Part shown: in pieces, positions 44,191-55,609 of the stretch
How the letters are laid out: each line of letters begins with the position of its first letter
Numbering within the stretch: position 1 is the stretch's first letter
NCBI RefSeq assembly: GCF_030547185.1
Contig: NZ_JAUOQR010000009.1
Location: 1-64,000, forward strand
DNA: 64,000 nt
Direction of reading: 5' to 3'
Source of the DNA: Neptuniibacter sp. 1_MG-2023
GTDB taxonomy: Bacteria > Pseudomonadota > Gammaproteobacteria > Pseudomonadales > Balneatricaceae
Notes under the pieces: model-generated
Told to the model about the DNA's origin: nothing
The model's input: only the letters and a program-made list of their open reading frames with translations
Database searches by the model: none
Program-made: the position numbers and the translations under genes

Positions 44191-44850
44191 GTGTATAAGT
44201 TATTGATTTTTGATTGGGATGGTACGGTTATTGATTCAACTGCACGTATCATTTCTAGCATGCAAGCGGCAGCGCTTGATTGTGATTTTCCCGTGCCATC
44301 CAGTGCTTCTGTGATGAATATTATCGGCCTAGGCTTACCTGAGGCGATCAGAATACTGATTCCAGATATAGATGATTCTGGTATTGAGCTGATGCGTGTT
44401 CAGTATGGTCATCATTTCTTAGGCGTTAATGAAACCCCAACCCCTTTGTTTCCGGGTGTGCAAAATACTTTAGAGAGTATGCATGCTAAGGGGATGCGTA
44501 TGGCGGTTGCAACGGGCAAAAGTCGTCGTGGTTTAGATAGAGCTTTTGCTCAAACGGGTCTGGCTTACCTTTTTGAAATTTCGCGTTGTGCGGATGAAAC
44601 TATATCTAAACCTAACCCTCTTATGTTGGAAGAGATATTAGCTGAAACAGGGGTGCTTGCCTCTGAAGCGATAATGATAGGCGATACGGAATATGATCTC
44701 GAGATGGGTAAACGAGCAGGTATGGATGTGATTGCGGTAAGTTATGGTGCGCATCATATTGATCGTTTAAAAGGTTTTGATCCTGTTTTGGAGGTGGACA
44801 ACTTTCCAGAACTGGAGCATTGGTTAGATAGTAAAGGCGCTTTTGCCTAA
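44191..44850 (+). CDS. HAD family phosphatase (phosphoglycolate phosphatase-like)
   Basis: A 219-aa HAD-IA hydrolase. Motif I is FDWDGTVIDS at 7-16, the Thr/Ser motif is VATGKSRRGL near 113-122, the Lys lies in SKPNPLM and motif IV is IGDTEYDLEMGKRAG. It is a Gph-like phosphatase of unknown substrate. The start is GTG at 44191 with AAGGGAG 5 bases before it, giving MYKLLIFDWDG; the frame extends to 44173. Thirteen bases separate it from the S49 protease gene, and this pair is conserved near rluC in related bacteria, suggesting co-transcription. Confidence 0.9.
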   Translation: MYKLLIFDWDGTVIDSTARIISSMQAAALDCDFPVPSSASVMNIIGLGLPEAIRILIPDIDDSGIELMRVQYGHHFLGVNETPTPLFPGVQNTLESMHAKGMRMAVATGKSRRGLDRAFAQTGLAYLFEISRCADETISKPNPLMLEEILAETGVLASEAIMIGDTEYDLEMGKRAGMDVIAVSYGAHHIDRLKGFDPVLEVDNFPELEHWLDSKGAFA

Positions 44851-44862
44851 CAGGAGTGATTT

Positions 44863-45942
44863 GTGTCTGATAATCCATGGAATGAAAAAAAAGGCCAAGC
44901 GTCAGAGGCCGAAGCTATTAATGATTCAGTAAGTGATACTCAATCTGATATAGATGCGAATAGTAAATTAGGTAAAGCGGTAGAGAATGCTAAACAGGAC
45001 TCCTCAAGTAAAAAAGAGTGGAAGCTTATAGAGAAACTCTTAAATGGGATGTTTGTTGAACAGCGTAGAGCTCGCCGCTGGGGGATCTTCTTTAAATTTC
45101 TGACTTTTGGGTACCTGTTTGCGTTGATGGGGCTTCTACTTTTTAATAATGATTTAGAAAAAAGCTCCTCGTTTGAAGCACATACTGCCGTTATAGAAGT
45201 TAAAGGGCCAATTAGTGCTGATGATGAGGCGAGTGCCGATGCGATTATTTGGTCACTTCGTGAAGCTTTTGATGAAGATAATGCAAAAGCGGTTATTTTG
45301 CGTATAAATAGTCCTGGCGGTAGCCCTGTTCAAGCAGGCTATATCTATGATGAGATTAAGCGTCTTCGCACGATGCACCCAGAGAAGCCTCTCTATTCTG
45401 TTATTGCGGATATTGGTGCGTCAGGGGCTTATTATATAGCGGCGGCATCGGATGCTATCTATGCAGATAAAGCAAGTTTAGTAGGCTCTATTGGCGTTGT
45501 GGCAGGTGGATTTGGTTTTGTTGACCTTATGGATAAAGTAGGGGTTGAACGCCGTCTTTATACTGCAGGTGAGCATAAGGCTTTTCTTGATCCTTACTCT
45601 CCAAGTAATGAAGCCGAAAAAGAATTTTGGCAAAGCGTACTTAATACCACGCATAAGCAGTTTATTGATCAAGTTAAGCAGGGGCGTGGTGATCGCTTAA
45701 AAGACGATCCACGTTTGTTTAGTGGGCTTGTGTGGACGGGTGAACAGGCCGTTGACTTAGGGCTTATTGATGGCTTAGGTAGTACGAGTTCAGTGGCACG
45801 AGAAGTCGTTAAAGTTGAAAAGCTTGTCGACTACACACCAAAACGTCAACCATGGAAGCAGATTGTGGATGAGCTTGGTGTTAGTTTTACCAAGGCGATA
45901 AGTACACAGTTGGGCTTAAGTCAGGGTGCGCAGCTACGCTAA
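44863..45942 (+). CDS. sppA: S49 family signal peptide peptidase, SppA-like
   Basis: A 359-aa membrane-bound serine protease of the SppA/SohB group that degrades cleaved signal peptides. A hydrophilic N-terminus of about 65 residues precedes one membrane segment (about 79-98); the protease domain follows, with LRINSPGGSPVQAG and the catalytic Ser in DIGASGAYYIAAA (about 192-204) and the Lys in the DADKASLVGSIGV-type region. It is half the size of E. coli SppA, like many single-domain homologues. GTG start at 44863 with CAGGAGTG upstream. Followed by a strong terminator. Confidence 0.9.
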   Translation: MSDNPWNEKKGQASEAEAINDSVSDTQSDIDANSKLGKAVENAKQDSSSKKEWKLIEKLLNGMFVEQRRARRWGIFFKFLTFGYLFALMGLLLFNNDLEKSSSFEAHTAVIEVKGPISADDEASADAIIWSLREAFDEDNAKAVILRINSPGGSPVQAGYIYDEIKRLRTMHPEKPLYSVIADIGASGAYYIAAASDAIYADKASLVGSIGVVAGGFGFVDLMDKVGVERRLYTAGEHKAFLDPYSPSNEAEKEFWQSVLNTTHKQFIDQVKQGRGDRLKDDPRLFSGLVWTGEQAVDLGLIDGLGSTSSVAREVVKVEKLVDYTPKRQPWKQIVDELGVSFTKAISTQLGLSQGAQLR

Positions 45943-45958
45943 TTAGCGGGCTTATGAG

Positions 45959-45991
45959 AAAAAATGGAGGGCTAAGCCCTCCATTTTTTTT
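45959..45991 (+). terminator. Terminator after sppA, before convergent maf
   Basis: AAATGGAGGGCT pairs with AGCCCTCCATTT around a 2-base turn, with A-run before and T-run after: a strong bidirectional terminator between sppA (+) and maf (-). Confidence 0.92.
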
Positions 45992-46024
45992 ACCTAACAC
46001 TCTGTTAGCAGTTAAATTTTAGCA

Positions 46025-46603
46025 TTACAGGACATTGAATCCCTCTTTTTCCAGCATACGCACTAAACGAATTAACGGTAGGCCGATCAGGGTATTCGGA
46101 TCTTCGCCTTCTAAACGTTCAAATAATACGATGCCGAGTGCCTCTGATTTAAAACTGCCTGCGCAATTGTAGGGTTGCTCTGCGTGCAGGTAATGTTCAA
46201 TCATCTCATCAGTTAATGTTCTAAAAACAACTTTAAATGGCACCGTTTCGCTTTGAACCTTGCCACTTTTTGAATTAATCAGGGCTAGGCCTGTTAAAAA
46301 AGTAACGGTGTGGCCTGATAGTTTTTGTAGCTGTTTGACTGCATTTTCATGAGTATGGGGCTTGCCTAAAATTTCATTGCCTAAAACAGCGACTTGGTCG
46401 GAGCCTATGATTAAACTATCGGGCTCAGTTTTGGCTACTTTTTGTGCTTTTTCTATGGCTAATCGTGCAACGAGATTCTCGGGTGTTTCATTAGCTAGAG
46501 GTGATTCATCTATATCTGGAGAAATACAGGCGTATTTAAGCTGTAGTTTGTCTAAAATTTGACGACGAAACGGTGAACTAGATGCTAAAATCAGGTTTCT
46601 CAT
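46025..46603 (-). CDS. yceF: Maf/YceF nucleotide pyrophosphatase
   Basis: A 192-aa Maf-family enzyme that hydrolyses non-canonical nucleoside triphosphates to monophosphates. Signature LILASSSPFRRQILDKL at 4-20, then DESPLANETPENLVARLA, the catalytic-base segment IIGSDQVAVL at about 65-74 and the CAGSFKSE block at 146-153. The YceF subgroup prefers 7-methyl-GTP. Divergent from yceD, the usual arrangement in gammaproteobacteria (yceF-yceD-rpmF). Confidence 0.92.
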   Translation of the reverse strand: MRNLILASSSPFRRQILDKLQLKYACISPDIDESPLANETPENLVARLAIEKAQKVAKTEPDSLIIGSDQVAVLGNEILGKPHTHENAVKQLQKLSGHTVTFLTGLALINSKSGKVQSETVPFKVVFRTLTDEMIEHYLHAEQPYNCAGSFKSEALGIVLFERLEGEDPNTLIGLPLIRLVRMLEKEGFNVL

Positions 46604-46714
46604 GTCTTTTTTTAACCGTTAATGTATGAAGGCTCGAATATTAGCGGTTTTATTACATAATTAAACCCCAAAGTCTTTGACAGATGGGTTTTCGAGCCCT
46701 AGAATTGCGCGCTT

Positions 46715-47233
46715 ATGTCAAACGGTCCATTACCTAACAAAGTAGACCCGCGAAAACTTGCTGAGCGGGAAGTGCGGATAACAGGTGCAGTCGCCTTAGA
46801 TAGGATGCCTATACTTTGCCAATCATTGATTGGTACAGAAGGCTCTATTGATGTCGATCTCCAGTTTGCTGTTGATGAACAGCGTATTCGTACCATTACT
46901 GGCAGCGCTGAAGGTCATGTTTTCATGACATGTCAACGTTGCTTAGATCCAGTAGAGGTTGCCGTAGAGGTAGATTTTAATCTTGGCCTTGCTGCCAGTG
47001 AGGATGCTGCAAAACAGCTTCCTCGCATTTATGATCCTCTGATAGTAGGGGATGAAGAGATTGAGTTGCTTTCTGTGGTTGAAGAAGAGTTGATTTTAAG
47101 CCTTCCTCATGATGCTTATCATGAAGATTGCTCGATCAAAACTTCATACGGCGATGCCGGGGCAGTGGCAGAAAACAACGATAAACCGAATCCATTTAGT
47201 GTGTTGGCGCAATTAAAAGCCAATAACAAATAG
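46715..47233 (+). CDS. yceD: DUF177 protein YceD
   Basis: A 172-aa DUF177 protein, required in other species for normal 23S rRNA accumulation. The [10 protein letters not shown] motif (near 75-84) with two Cys is characteristic, followed by the acidic EDD-like region and [17 protein letters not shown] lies near the C-terminus. It is 23 bases upstream of rpmF, the conserved pairing. Cytosolic. Confidence 0.93.
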   Translation: MSNGPLPNKVDPRKLAEREVRITGAVALDRMPILCQSLIGTEGSIDVDLQFAVDEQRIRTITGSAEGHVFMTCQRCLDPVEVAVEVDFNLGLAASEDAAKQLPRIYDPLIVGDEEIELLSVVEEELILSLPHDAYHEDCSIKTSYGDAGAVAENNDKPNPFSVLAQLKANNK

Positions 47234-47256
47234 AAAGAACCAGGAGCTATTTAGTC

Positions 47257-47436
47257 ATGGCAGTTCAGAAAAGTAAGAAGTCACGTTCCCGTCGCGATAT
47301 GCGTCGTTCACACGATGCGCTAGGTAACCCGACTCTATCTGTAGAAGCAACTACAGGTGAAACGCACCTTCGTCACCATGTATCTGCTGACGGTTTCTAC
47401 CGTGGCAAGCAAGTAATTAAGCAGGATGACGAGTAA
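47257..47436 (+). CDS. rpmF: 50S ribosomal protein L32
   Basis: A 59-aa ribosomal protein. The start [20 protein letters not shown] is the canonical bacterial L32 N-terminus, followed by [20 protein letters not shown] and [14 protein letters not shown] about ten bases upstream supplies the ribosome site. The zinc-type cysteines found in some L32 proteins are absent. It starts the acyl-lipid gene run and its stop lies 2 bases before the plsX start. Confidence 0.98.
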   Translation: MAVQKSKKSRSRRDMRRSHDALGNPTLSVEATTGETHLRHHVSADGFYRGKQVIKQDDE

Positions 47437-47438
47437 TA

Positions 47439-48455
47439 TTGTCAGCCTACTACACCATTGCAGTTGATGTGATGGGCGGGGACTTCGGTCCCCGCATTAC
47501 GATCCCCGCTACAATCGACGCATTAAAACGTTACCCGCATCTTTCGGTCAAACTTGTTGGCCATCAAGAAGCTATTACCCCTCTTTTGACCCAATTAAGC
47601 TCTGAAATTGCCTGTCGTCTTGATGTTGTTCATGCGGCTGAGACTATCTCAATGTGCGCGAAACCTTCGCTAACGATTCGTAACGGTCAAGAGTCTTCAA
47701 TGTTTAAATCCCTTCAGTTAGTTGCTGATAAGCAGGCGCAGGCGTGTGTCAGCGCTGGGAATACTGGAGCTTTGATGGTTTTGGGGCGGTATATATTACG
47801 CACATTGCCTAATGTGGATCGACCCGCTATTACTTCAACTGTTCCGACTGCTGATGGGCATTGCCATATGCTTGATCTTGGCGCTAATGTTGATTGCAGT
47901 GCTGAACACCTCCTTCAGTTTGCTATAATGGGGTCAGTGATGGTGCAAGCGGTGGATGGTATAACTGAGCCTAGAATCGGCTTGCTCAATATAGGTGCCG
48001 AGGAAGTTAAAGGTAATGAGCAGGTTAAGCTTGCTTCTCGCTTAATTGAGGAGAAGGGTGGTCTTAATTATATAGGCTACATTGAAGGGGACGATATATA
48101 TAAAGGCAAAGCCGATGTTGTTGTTTGTGATGGTTTTGTCGGTAATATAGCGCTTAAAAGTAGTGAAGGCTTAGCGCGATTAATGAGCCATAAATTCCAA
48201 TCGAGTTTTAAAAAAGGCCTGTATCGTAAAGTATTAGCCTTTCTTGCTAGTCCGATTTTAAGTGAAATAAAGCAGCAGCTGGATCCATCACGACGCAATG
48301 GTGCAAGCTTGTTAGGTTTGCAAGGAATTGTTATCAAGAGTCATGGGGCAGCTAATAAAACCTGTTTTGGTTATGCTCTAGATCAAGCTGTAGCCGAAGT
48401 AGAGCAAAACCTTCCAAGTAAGATATGCAATGAAATTGAGCATAAGCTTGCTTGA
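47439..48455 (+). CDS. plsX: Phosphate acyltransferase PlsX
   Basis: A 338-aa enzyme making acyl-phosphate from acyl-ACP for phospholipid synthesis. Motifs: IAVDVMGGDFGP at 7-18, SAGNTGALMVLG near 106-117 and RPAITSTVPT. The TTG start at 47439 is 2 bases after the rpmF stop, giving MSAYYTIAVDVMGGD. In E. coli, fabH follows plsX; here fabD follows after 116 bases. Confidence 0.96.
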   Translation: MSAYYTIAVDVMGGDFGPRITIPATIDALKRYPHLSVKLVGHQEAITPLLTQLSSEIACRLDVVHAAETISMCAKPSLTIRNGQESSMFKSLQLVADKQAQACVSAGNTGALMVLGRYILRTLPNVDRPAITSTVPTADGHCHMLDLGANVDCSAEHLLQFAIMGSVMVQAVDGITEPRIGLLNIGAEEVKGNEQVKLASRLIEEKGGLNYIGYIEGDDIYKGKADVVVCDGFVGNIALKSSEGLARLMSHKFQSSFKKGLYRKVLAFLASPILSEIKQQLDPSRRNGASLLGLQGIVIKSHGAANKTCFGYALDQAVAEVEQNLPSKICNEIEHKLA

Positions 48456-48571
48456 TTCGCTTTATAGCGGTTTTAATTACCTCGTAATGTTGTAAACTAC
48501 GCCCCTTTGGCCTGTGTTCTTTTATCAATCCGCAGGCTTGCTATTAATTTTATTGTCGATTTGAGGAAATC

Positions 48572-49504
48572 ATGTCGCAAAAACTCGCTTTTGTTTTTCC
48601 GGGACAAGGCTCCCAACAACAGGGAATGCTTGCTGAATTAGCAGAATCTCATCCTGTGATTACCGATACCTTTGCTGAAGCATCTGAGGTTCTAGGTTAT
48701 GACCTATGGGAGCTTGTTCAGAATGGTCCTTCAGAAGATCTAGATCGGACAGATAAAACCCAGCCTGCGTTGTTAACGGCTGGTGTGGCTTTGTGGCGAC
48801 TTTGGCAGGAGATGGGGGGTGAAATGCCTACTGTTCTTGCGGGTCATAGTCTAGGAGAGTACACAGCATTGGTTTGTGCTGGTGCTATTAGTTTTGCGGA
48901 TGGCGTGAAACTTGTGAAAATGCGCGGTGAATTCATGCAAACGGCTGTTCCTGCGGGCGCCGGTGCTATGGCTGCCATTCTTGGTCTTGAAGATGCTGCT
49001 ATTGCGCGTGCTTGTAAAGATGCGGAGCAGGGTGAAGTAGTTTCTCCTGTAAATTACAACTGTCCAGGTCAGGTTGTTATTGCAGGTCATAAAGATGCCG
49101 TTGCTCGCGCTATCGTGAATTGTAAAGAAGCGGGTGCAAAAAGAGCAATTCCTTTACCTGTAAGCGTTCCCTCTCATTGTGATTTAATGAGACCTGCCGC
49201 TGAGCAGATGGCGATTGAACTATCAAATATTGAAGTTCGTATGCCGAAAATTCAGGTTTTACAAAACACGACGGCGAAAGTACCCTCATCAGTGGATGAG
49301 CTAAAAGAAAATCTGTTAAGTCAGCTGTATAGCCCTGTACTTTGGACCAAAAGTGTTCAAAATATGGTCGCGCAAGGTATTGAAAACGCACTAGAATGTG
49401 GGCCAGGTAAAGTATTATCGGGTCTGAACAAAAAGATTCATAGACCTCTGATCGTAGCTGCGATTAATGATGCGGCGGGCCTTGAAAAAGCGCTTAATGC
49501 ATAA
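48572..49504 (+). CDS. fabD: Malonyl-CoA:ACP transacylase
   Basis: A 310-aa enzyme loading malonyl groups on ACP. GQGSQ at 11-15, the catalytic S93 in GHSLGEY (91-97) and His in VSVPSHCDLM (near 201) are in place. Length is normal. GAGGAAATC precedes the ATG. It follows plsX directly, without fabH. Confidence 0.97.
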   Translation: MSQKLAFVFPGQGSQQQGMLAELAESHPVITDTFAEASEVLGYDLWELVQNGPSEDLDRTDKTQPALLTAGVALWRLWQEMGGEMPTVLAGHSLGEYTALVCAGAISFADGVKLVKMRGEFMQTAVPAGAGAMAAILGLEDAAIARACKDAEQGEVVSPVNYNCPGQVVIAGHKDAVARAIVNCKEAGAKRAIPLPVSVPSHCDLMRPAAEQMAIELSNIEVRMPKIQVLQNTTAKVPSSVDELKENLLSQLYSPVLWTKSVQNMVAQGIENALECGPGKVLSGLNKKIHRPLIVAAINDAAGLEKALNA

Positions 49505-49528
49505 TCGTACGAGCAAGGAATAATAAGA

Positions 49529-50272
49529 ATGAGTATTGAAGGTAAGGTAGCGCTTGTAAGCGGCGCAACACGCGGTATAGGTAAAGCGATTGCGCTCGAG
49601 CTGGGTAAGCAGGGTGCGGTTGTTATTGGCACTGCAACAAGTGAAAATGGCGCTACATCCATTGGCGAGTATCTATCCGAATCGGGTATTAAAGGTACGG
49701 GCTTAGTTTTGGATGTTGCAAGTAGTGACTCCGTTGCCGATGTGCTTAAAACAGTACAAACAGATTTCGGTACAATCGAGATACTTGTTAATAATGCAGG
49801 TATTACTCGTGATAATATCTTAATGCGTATGAAAGACGATGAATGGGATTCAGTTTTAAATACTAATCTTAATTCTGTTTTTCGCTTGGTCAAAGGCTGC
49901 CTAAGAGGCATGACTAAAGCTCGCTGGGGGCGTATTATAAGCGTCAGTTCAGTCGTTGCATCTATGGGTAACGCTGGGCAGGCTAACTATGCGGCCGCTA
50001 AATCAGGCATGGAAGGCTTTACCCGTGCTTTGGCTCGAGAAGTAGGTTCCCGTAACATTACGGTAAACTGTGTAGCGCCTGGGTTTATCGATACAGATAT
50101 GACCAGTGGGCTTGCTGATGAGCATAAAGAAGCGTTGAAATCACAGATTCCTCTGAATCGTCTTGGGCGACCAGAAGAAATTGCATCAGTTGTTGGTTTT
50201 TTAGCCAGCGAAAGTGGTGGATATGTGACTGGAGAGTCGATTCAGGTCAATGGTGGCATGTATATGGGCTAA
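49529..50272 (+). CDS. fabG: 3-oxoacyl-ACP reductase
   Basis: A 247-aa NADPH-dependent SDR for the first reduction of each fatty acid elongation cycle. TGxxxGIG loop SGATRGIG at 11-18, NNAG 88-91, S140/S141, Y154 and K158 in YAAAK, and the C-terminal GGYVTGESIQVNGGMYM that is diagnostic of FabG. It is 24 bases after fabD. Confidence 0.97.
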   Translation: MSIEGKVALVSGATRGIGKAIALELGKQGAVVIGTATSENGATSIGEYLSESGIKGTGLVLDVASSDSVADVLKTVQTDFGTIEILVNNAGITRDNILMRMKDDEWDSVLNTNLNSVFRLVKGCLRGMTKARWGRIISVSSVVASMGNAGQANYAAAKSGMEGFTRALAREVGSRNITVNCVAPGFIDTDMTSGLADEHKEALKSQIPLNRLGRPEEIASVVGFLASESGGYVTGESIQVNGGMYMG

Positions 50273-50452
50273 AAGCGGCCTAGGGGAATTGTTTTTTTCC
50301 TCGAAATGTTGATAATGTGCCGTCAGGTAGAGAATGTTTTCATTTTAGCTGAGTTAGGTTTAAGTTAACTTGGTTGGCTGAAATGCTTTTAATAAAATTT
50401 CTTTCCGTATGCTAAATCGGTATATGGTGTTAATAAGAAGATAGGAAGAGAT

Positions 50453-50686
50453 ATGAGCAGCATTGAAGAGCGCGTAAAAAAGATCATCGCAGAGCAGTTG
50501 GGTGTTAAAGAAGAAGAAGTTACTCAAGAAGCTTCTTTCGTTGAAGATCTGGGCGCTGACTCCCTAGACACTGTTGAGTTAGTAATGGCTCTAGAAGAAG
50601 AATTCGAAACAGAGATCCCAGACGAAGAAGCTGAGAAAATCACTACAGTTCAGCTAGCAATCGATTACATCAACGCACACCAGTAA
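50453..50686 (+). CDS. acpP: Acyl carrier protein
   Basis: A 77-aa acidic carrier protein. The phosphopantetheine site S37 is in [25 protein letters not shown] precedes the ATG. Its own promoter probably lies in the 180 bases after fabG, as expected for a highly expressed gene, and a hairpin follows. Confidence 0.98.
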   Translation: MSSIEERVKKIIAEQLGVKEEEVTQEASFVEDLGADSLDTVELVMALEEEFETEIPDEEAEKITTVQLAIDYINAHQ

Positions 50687-50711
50687 TCGCTAATAGCACG
50701 AATCTCTGACA

Positions 50712-50747
50712 AGCCGCCTATCCTAGATAGCGCGGCTTTTCTTTTGT
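50712..50747 (+). terminator. Terminator/attenuator after acpP
   Basis: AGCCGC (50712-50717) and GCGGCT (50732-50737), with an inner CTATC/GATAG stem, followed by TTTTCTTTT. It may reduce read-through into fabF relative to acpP. Confidence 0.7.
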
Positions 50748-50795
50748 CTGTCAGTCTTATTTTATACATCTGTATTCCGTGTATGGAGATATTCA

Positions 50796-52034
50796 ATGGC
50801 ACATAGGCGTGTAGTTGTCACTGGAATTGGCATGTTAACGCCAATAGGTAATACCGTCGCTGAAACTTGGTCTCAGTTATTATTAGGTAAAAGTGGTGCG
50901 GCACCCATTACTCACTTCGATGCATCCTCCTATGGGACACGTTTCGCTTCCTCAGTTAAAAACTTCGATGTAACTCAATATGTGAGCCAAAAAGAAGCGC
51001 GTAAAATGGATCTTTTTATCCAGTATGGGTTGGCTGCAGGGATACAAGCGATTGAAGACGCTGCTTTCGAAGTTACGGAGGAAAATGCTGGGCGTATAGG
51101 ATGCGCAATAGGCTCGGGCATTGGTGGTTTACCAATGATCGAGAAGAACATTGATATACTGGGTCAGTCTGGCCCTCGTCGAGTTTCTCCTTTTTTTGTT
51201 CCCGGTAGTATTATTAATATGATTTCCGGTAACTTGGCCATTAAGTATGGTTTTAAAGGGCCGAATATCGCAATTACAACGGCCTGCACAACAGGAACGC
51301 ACAATATTGGTCAGGCAATGCGTATGATTCAATATGGCGATGCAGATGTTATGTTGGCCGGCGGTGCTGAGATGGCGACAACACCTCTAGGCATTGCTGG
51401 TTTTTCAGCGGCTAGAGCTTTATCGACGCGTAATGAAGATCCTGAAGCGGCTAGTCGTCCTTGGGATAAAGATCGTGATGGTTTTGTTCTTGGGGATGGC
51501 GCTGGCATACTTGTTCTTGAAGAGTATGAACATGCTAAAGGGAGAGGCGCAGAGATCTATTGCGAGTTGGCTGGTTTTGGTATGAGTGATGATGCATATC
51601 ATATGACCGCGCCGCCTGAATCGGGAGAAGGGGCTGCATTAGCGATGAGCAACTCAATTGCTGATGCTAAAATTTCATTAGATAAAATCCATTATATTAA
51701 TGCGCATGGCACTTCGACTCCCGCAGGGGATGTGGCTGAATCTAATGCAGCTAAACAGGTTTTAGGGAGTGCGGCTGATAGTGTTCGGATGAGTTCAACA
51801 AAATCAATGATAGGGCATCTACTCGGTGCTGCGGGCGCTGTTGAAGCTATATTCTGTATAAAAGCATTGAAGCATCAAATCGCACCTGCAACTATTAATT
51901 TAGATCAACCATCTGAAGGCTGTGATCTGAATTATGTGCCTCATACGCCGCAAGCGTGTGTTATAGAGGCTGCTTTATCCAATTCCTTTGGCTTTGGCGG
52001 GACTAACGCATCACTACTCTTTAAGAAAATTTAA
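50796..52034 (+). CDS. fabF: 3-oxoacyl-ACP synthase II
   Basis: A 412-aa condensing enzyme. The catalytic triad is C164 in [11 protein letters not shown]304 in [11 protein letters not shown] and H341 in [15 protein letters not shown]. Length is normal for KAS-II. Preceded by TGGAGATATTCA before the ATG. Confidence 0.97.
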   Translation: MAHRRVVVTGIGMLTPIGNTVAETWSQLLLGKSGAAPITHFDASSYGTRFASSVKNFDVTQYVSQKEARKMDLFIQYGLAAGIQAIEDAAFEVTEENAGRIGCAIGSGIGGLPMIEKNIDILGQSGPRRVSPFFVPGSIINMISGNLAIKYGFKGPNIAITTACTTGTHNIGQAMRMIQYGDADVMLAGGAEMATTPLGIAGFSAARALSTRNEDPEAASRPWDKDRDGFVLGDGAGILVLEEYEHAKGRGAEIYCELAGFGMSDDAYHMTAPPESGEGAALAMSNSIADAKISLDKIHYINAHGTSTPAGDVAESNAAKQVLGSAADSVRMSSTKSMIGHLLGAAGAVEAIFCIKALKHQIAPATINLDQPSEGCDLNYVPHTPQACVIEAALSNSFGFGGTNASLLFKKI

Positions 52035-52052
52035 TTGTTTATTAGGTAAGTT

Positions 52053-52871
52053 ATGCAGGCTGCTTGGGTAAATGGTATTTCTACCGATCAGATAAAAGTT
52101 GCTGATCGGGGATTGTGTTACGGCGATGGGGTATTTGAAACGATTGCTGTTGTAGATGGGCGCCCACAGCTTCTGTCTCAGCACTTAAGCCGTATGCGTT
52201 CTAGCTTAGAAAGGCTAGGGTTTCCCGAAGGAATAGAGTCTGCAATTGAATCAGATCTTGCTCTACTGCCGTTTGAGGGAGATCAAACACTCAAGTTGAT
52301 CGTGACAAGGGGAGATGGGATTCGCGGTTATATGCCCCCTCAAGAGGTTTCAGCGACCCGTGTTGTGACGCTAACGGATCGAGTGATAAATAATGATAGG
52401 GCTGATCGAGGTATTGCTACCCGGTTGTGTAACTATCGTTTGCCTCTCAACCCTGCGTTGGCGCAATTAAAGCATCTGAACCGTTTAGATCAAGTAATGG
52501 CCCGTAATGAGTGGCATGATCCTAATATTGCAGAAGGCATTATGTTAGATTCAGAAGGGTTTGTGGTTGAAGGTACAATGAGTAATCTATTTTGGTTGAA
52601 TTCCGCAACAGGAGAGCTTCAGACACCGCTTATTGATCGTTGTGGGGTTAAAGGTGTGATGCGCGATCATATTATCTCTCTATTGCAGAGAGAAGATATA
52701 AGGGTTGTGGAAGGGCGCTTTGCCCCATCTGTTTTGAGTGAAGCGAGTGAAGCATTTGTTTGTAATAGTCTGATTGGTATCTGGCCAATTATTGCTTTAG
52801 ATCGTAATCATTATAAGATCGGTTCCATGACTCGAAAGCTGCAATCAATTCTTGCTCGAGAGTTAGATTGA
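52053..52871 (+). CDS. pabC: Aminodeoxychorismate lyase
   Basis: A 272-aa fold-IV PLP enzyme releasing pyruvate from aminodeoxychorismate to give p-aminobenzoate for folate. The PLP Lys is K140 in LKHLNRLDQVMAR, with RGLCYGDGVFET at 19-30 and EGTMSNLFWL. Branched-chain aminotransferase homologues are excluded by context (fabF-pabC-mltG). Nineteen bases after fabF. Confidence 0.95.
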   Translation: MQAAWVNGISTDQIKVADRGLCYGDGVFETIAVVDGRPQLLSQHLSRMRSSLERLGFPEGIESAIESDLALLPFEGDQTLKLIVTRGDGIRGYMPPQEVSATRVVTLTDRVINNDRADRGIATRLCNYRLPLNPALAQLKHLNRLDQVMARNEWHDPNIAEGIMLDSEGFVVEGTMSNLFWLNSATGELQTPLIDRCGVKGVMRDHIISLLQREDIRVVEGRFAPSVLSEASEAFVCNSLIGIWPIIALDRNHYKIGSMTRKLQSILARELD

Positions 52872-52916
52872 ATTTGAGAGATTATTCGCCTTTTATTAGC
52901 TCAGGAAGTTAAGTAG

Positions 52917-54595
<1,679 letters not shown>

Positions 54596-54599
54596 ATTT

Positions 54600-55595
54600 A
54601 TGTCTGAGCTTGTATCAATTCATCCTTGGTTTAATGATCGCTTTCGACATCTTGCTCAGTTACATCAAGATAAACGGCTTCCTCATGCGCTTTTACTGCA
54701 TGGTATGTCAGGTATAGGTAAAGTCGATTTTGCTAAAGCCTTTGCTCACTATCTACTTTGTCAGAGCCCTGAAAATGGTAAAGCTTGTGGGCATTGTAAG
54801 CCTTGTGAGTTGAACCTAGCTGGTAGTCATCCGGACCTGTATTTGCTAGAACCTGAAGAGCAAGGTAAGCAATTAAAAGTTGATCAAGTTCGAGCATTAA
54901 ACGAATTTATTTACAGTACGGCACAGCAAGGCGGGTATAGAGTTGTTGTGCTTAACCCTGCGGATTCAATGAATATCGCATCTGCAAATGCTCTATTAAA
55001 AATGCTTGAAGAGCCGGGCAGGGATACGCTGATTTTGCTGATCACCTCAAAAATGGGACAGCTATTGCCAACCATTAAAAGTCGTTGTCAGCATGTTGAG
55101 TGCCATCCTCCAGCTGAAGCTGAAGCGATTAGCTGGTTAATGAATGCAGCGGAGTTAGATGAAGAGCGTGCTAAAAATATACTTCATATTAATTTAGGTG
55201 CGCCTATGGAGGCGTTAGCTTATATTGATAATGGTTTAAATGAGCAGAGGGCGCAGCTTGTTAGAGGTTTGGCCGATATACTTAAGCAACGCCGTACCGC
55301 ACTTGAAGTCGCACAAAGCTGGAATAAACTAAACATTGAACTTATTTTAGGCTGGTTCTATAGCTTGCTGATTGACGCCGCGAGAGGGGCTGTATGTGAA
55401 TCAAGTGAGTTTGTTCGTCAAGATGATGCTCGTAATATGATCAACGCAGTTGCTAAAAAAACTAACCCCGTTAGAATCTTCAAGTTAGCAGATAAAGTTC
55501 ATGAAGAGCGCAAAGCTATATTGTTAAGGCAAAACCCTAATAAGCAATTATTGCTTGAATGCATCCTACTGGAGTGGGCTGCACTGCTCAATTAA
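54600..55595 (+). CDS. holB: DNA polymerase III delta' subunit
   Basis: A 331-aa clamp-loader subunit. The P-loop-like HGMSGIGK (34-41) lacks the usual GKT Thr (GKV), as in delta', which does not hydrolyse ATP. Zn ligands are C54, C63, C66 and C69; the SRC motif is in TIKSRCQHVE. Overlaps nothing; the downstream PilZ gene starts 14 bases after the stop. Confidence 0.96.
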   Translation: MSELVSIHPWFNDRFRHLAQLHQDKRLPHALLLHGMSGIGKVDFAKAFAHYLLCQSPENGKACGHCKPCELNLAGSHPDLYLLEPEEQGKQLKVDQVRALNEFIYSTAQQGGYRVVVLNPADSMNIASANALLKMLEEPGRDTLILLITSKMGQLLPTIKSRCQHVECHPPAEAEAISWLMNAAELDEERAKNILHINLGAPMEALAYIDNGLNEQRAQLVRGLADILKQRRTALEVAQSWNKLNIELILGWFYSLLIDAARGAVCESSEFVRQDDARNMINAVAKKTNPVRIFKLADKVHEERKAILLRQNPNKQLLLECILLEWAALLN

Positions 55596-55609
55596 GGAGA
55601 AAACGCTTT

